From the NCBI RefSeq assembly GCF_003003125.1, contig NZ_PVTZ01000001.1:310001-374000 (forward strand): a stretch of 64,000 bases of DNA, in the 5' to 3' direction. The notes below the pieces were generated by a model. The model had not been told where the DNA came from. It saw nothing but the letters and a program-made list of their open reading frames with translations, and searched no databases. Positions 62,836-64,000 of this stretch are shown here, piece after piece; within the stretch, counting starts at the first letter, position 1, and every line of letters starts with the position of its first letter. The position numbers were made by a program, and so were the translations under genes. The stretch comes from Laceyella sediminis. Its GTDB lineage: Bacteria > Bacillota > Bacilli > Thermoactinomycetales > Thermoactinomycetaceae.

Positions 62836-63781
62836 ATGGATTTCGAAAGCAGAGTCTTGCCCGAACTAAGACCCGTTTTAGCGCTTCTCCCGCAAATGAA
62901 GTTGCCTGAGGACCTCCAAAAGATCGTAACGCCCCTATTCCCGAATATGAAAAGTCCCCTCATGTCATTACGACTACACGCATGATCGCCGGGCCGGCTG
63001 GCGAGATAATGGTGAAGGTTTACGAACCAGCAAACCGGCCAGACACCCCCTTGCCTGGGTTATTGTACATTCACGGTGGTGGTTATGTTCTCGGTCATCC
63101 GGATCGAGATGATATCAACTGCGAAATTACGGTTTTGGAAGTCAATTGTGTCGTTGTGTCCGTCGATTATCGTCTCGCTCCGGAACATCCTTATCCTGCG
63201 GCGATTGAGGATTGTTATGCCGCTTTGAATGGATGGCAGACTCTGCAACGGAATTGAACATAGATAAGAAACGCATTGCCGTTGGCGGAGGGAGCGCAGG
63301 AGGAGGATTGACTGCCGCTGTTACACTGATGGCCCGTGATAAAGGGGGCCCTGCGATTTGTTTCCAAATGCCGTTATATCCCTTGATTGACAACCGCAAC
63401 ACCTCTCCTTCCAGCCGGGAAATCACATCACCCAAAGCTGTCTGGAACCGTGACCACAACATCGCCGCCTGGAAAATGTATTTGGGCGAACATGCTTCTG
63501 GCGAAGTTTCTCCTTATGCCGCACCGATCCATGCCGATAATTTCGAAGGACTCCCACCAACTTATACCTGTGTAGGACAATTAGACCCCTTCCGTGATGA
63601 TACCATCAAATATGTTTCCCGACTCGTTGAAGCAGGTGTCGATGTAGAATTCCATTTATATCCAGGTTGTTCCCACGGCTTTGAAGTATTTGCACCGGAA
63701 GCAGAGGTTAGCAAACGAGCCGGAATGGAATATATGAACGCGTTAAAAAGAGCATTGCATCCCGCTCCAGCTTCCGAATGA
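62836..63781 (+). pseudogene. HSL-type alpha/beta hydrolase, frameshifted twice
   Basis: One esterase/lipase of about 310 residues is spread over three frames. Frame 1 (62836-62985) begins MDFESRVLPELRPVLALLPQ. Frame 2 carries the oxyanion-hole motif YIHGGGYVLGH and VVSVDYRLAPEHPYPAAIEDCY, split here around DYRLAPEHPYP. Frame 3 has the nucleophile motif GGGSAGGGLTA, the Asp in GQLDPFRDD, and the His in YPGCSHGFEVF. The shifts are each equivalent to one missing base: near a C-run at about 62957-62962 and in the AATGG at about 63228-63233. All active-site motifs survive, so it may be a recent pseudogene or a sequencing error in two homopolymer-type spots. It has a good promoter and an ATG behind TGGAGGATG. 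Confidence 0.85.
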
Positions 63782-63808
63782 TAGGAACAGCAAAACAGAT
63801 GAATACGA

Positions 63809-63838
63809 ACAGGCTACCTCTCATATGGGGTAGCCTGT
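63809..63838 (+). terminator. Terminator after the esterase gene
   Basis: ACAGGCTACC and GGTAGCCTGT form a 10-bp stem with a 10-nt loop, followed by CTTTGTG. Confidence 0.75.
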
Positions 63839-63909
63839 CTTTGTGCAAGCAAAATCTTGGATCTATCGTTTTACCATTTGGGCTTCTCCACCGCCCAGTA
63901 TATTTATCA

Positions 63910-63999
63910 CTAGCCGGCTTCTTTTTTCAGGTTTGATTGCAAAATGGAAACCACCAAGCTTCTTACGTCACTCCAGCGTTGATCATTCTCTTCGTCTGA
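63910..63999 (-). CDS. C-terminal end of a gene entering from the right
   Basis: The minus frame is open from the window edge to a TAG at 63910. It encodes 29 residues ending SILQSNLKKEAG after SDEENDQRWSDV. It is hydrophilic and protein-like, but too short to assign. It sits convergent to the esterase with the terminator at 63809 between them. Confidence 0.4.
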   Translation of the reverse strand, partial: SDEENDQRWSDVRSLVVSILQSNLKKEAG

Positions 64000-64000
64000 A

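Overview
The window is a chromosomal segment of an endospore-forming Bacillota, most likely of the order Bacillales. The evidence is the spore genes (alpha/beta and gamma SASPs, CotF-like and CotJ coat proteins), two T-box leaders, a 6S RNA just upstream of aspS, and gene order that follows the Bacillus subtilis relA-dtd-hisS-aspS-6S-rarA-cymR-iscS-recD2-yrrD-yrzR-yrzQ-yrrI-alaS-ireB-ruvX-yrzB-mltG block. Moderate G+C, frequent GTG/TTG starts with strong Shine-Dalgarno sequences and lineage-specific insertions would fit Thermoactinomycetaceae, but that family placement is inference.

Layout. 0-6 kb: a small PNQ-repeat protein, a class B penicillin-binding protein, a Tat-exported PhoX-type phosphatase with a Pho-box-like upstream region, then a secreted matrixin-like metalloprotease paired with a membrane-anchored protein. 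6-20 kb: the conserved housekeeping block on the minus strand, with a tandem pair of mltG genes, two DUF1292 proteins, ruvX, ireB, T-box-controlled alaS, an AI-2E family permease, yrzQ/yrzR/yrrD-like genes, recD2 preceded by a 67-bp tandem repeat array, a Cys-cluster protein, cysteine desulfurase, cymR and a YczE-like membrane protein. 20-33 kb: rarA and a coat protein on the plus strand; then a HAD phosphatase, 6S RNA, aspS and hisS under one T-box whose specifier reads GACAC, transketolase, dtd and relA on the minus strand.

33-53 kb is more lineage-specific: truncated haemoglobin, greA, a hydroxyacid dehydrogenase, a Gfo/Idh/MocA oxidoreductase, DoxX, a YdjM-like protein, a rhodanese, aldehyde dehydrogenase, a GGCT-like protein, an MFS permease, a rhomboid that appears to lack its catalytic serine, phosphatidylserine decarboxylase, gamma SASP, a DUF502 protein, PBP2, a subtilase, several unknown small proteins, an acyl-CoA synthetase and an alpha/beta SASP. 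53-58 kb is a deoxyribonucleoside operon (deoR, deoC, cdd, nupC, pdp).

58-64 kb is the most unusual part. A cotJABC operon has lost the 3' half of cotJC. Directly against the break is a three-gene cassette on the opposite strand: a two-repeat protein of unknown function, an AbiEii-like nucleotidyltransferase, and a compact caspase/CHAT-like protease. It has a 12-bp inverted repeat at its promoter end and a terminator at its other end. Beyond it lie an Rrf2 regulator and a divergent esterase gene carrying two 1-base deletions, with an 11-bp-arm operator-like palindrome between them. The cassette is the best candidate here for an undescribed, possibly defensive, system.
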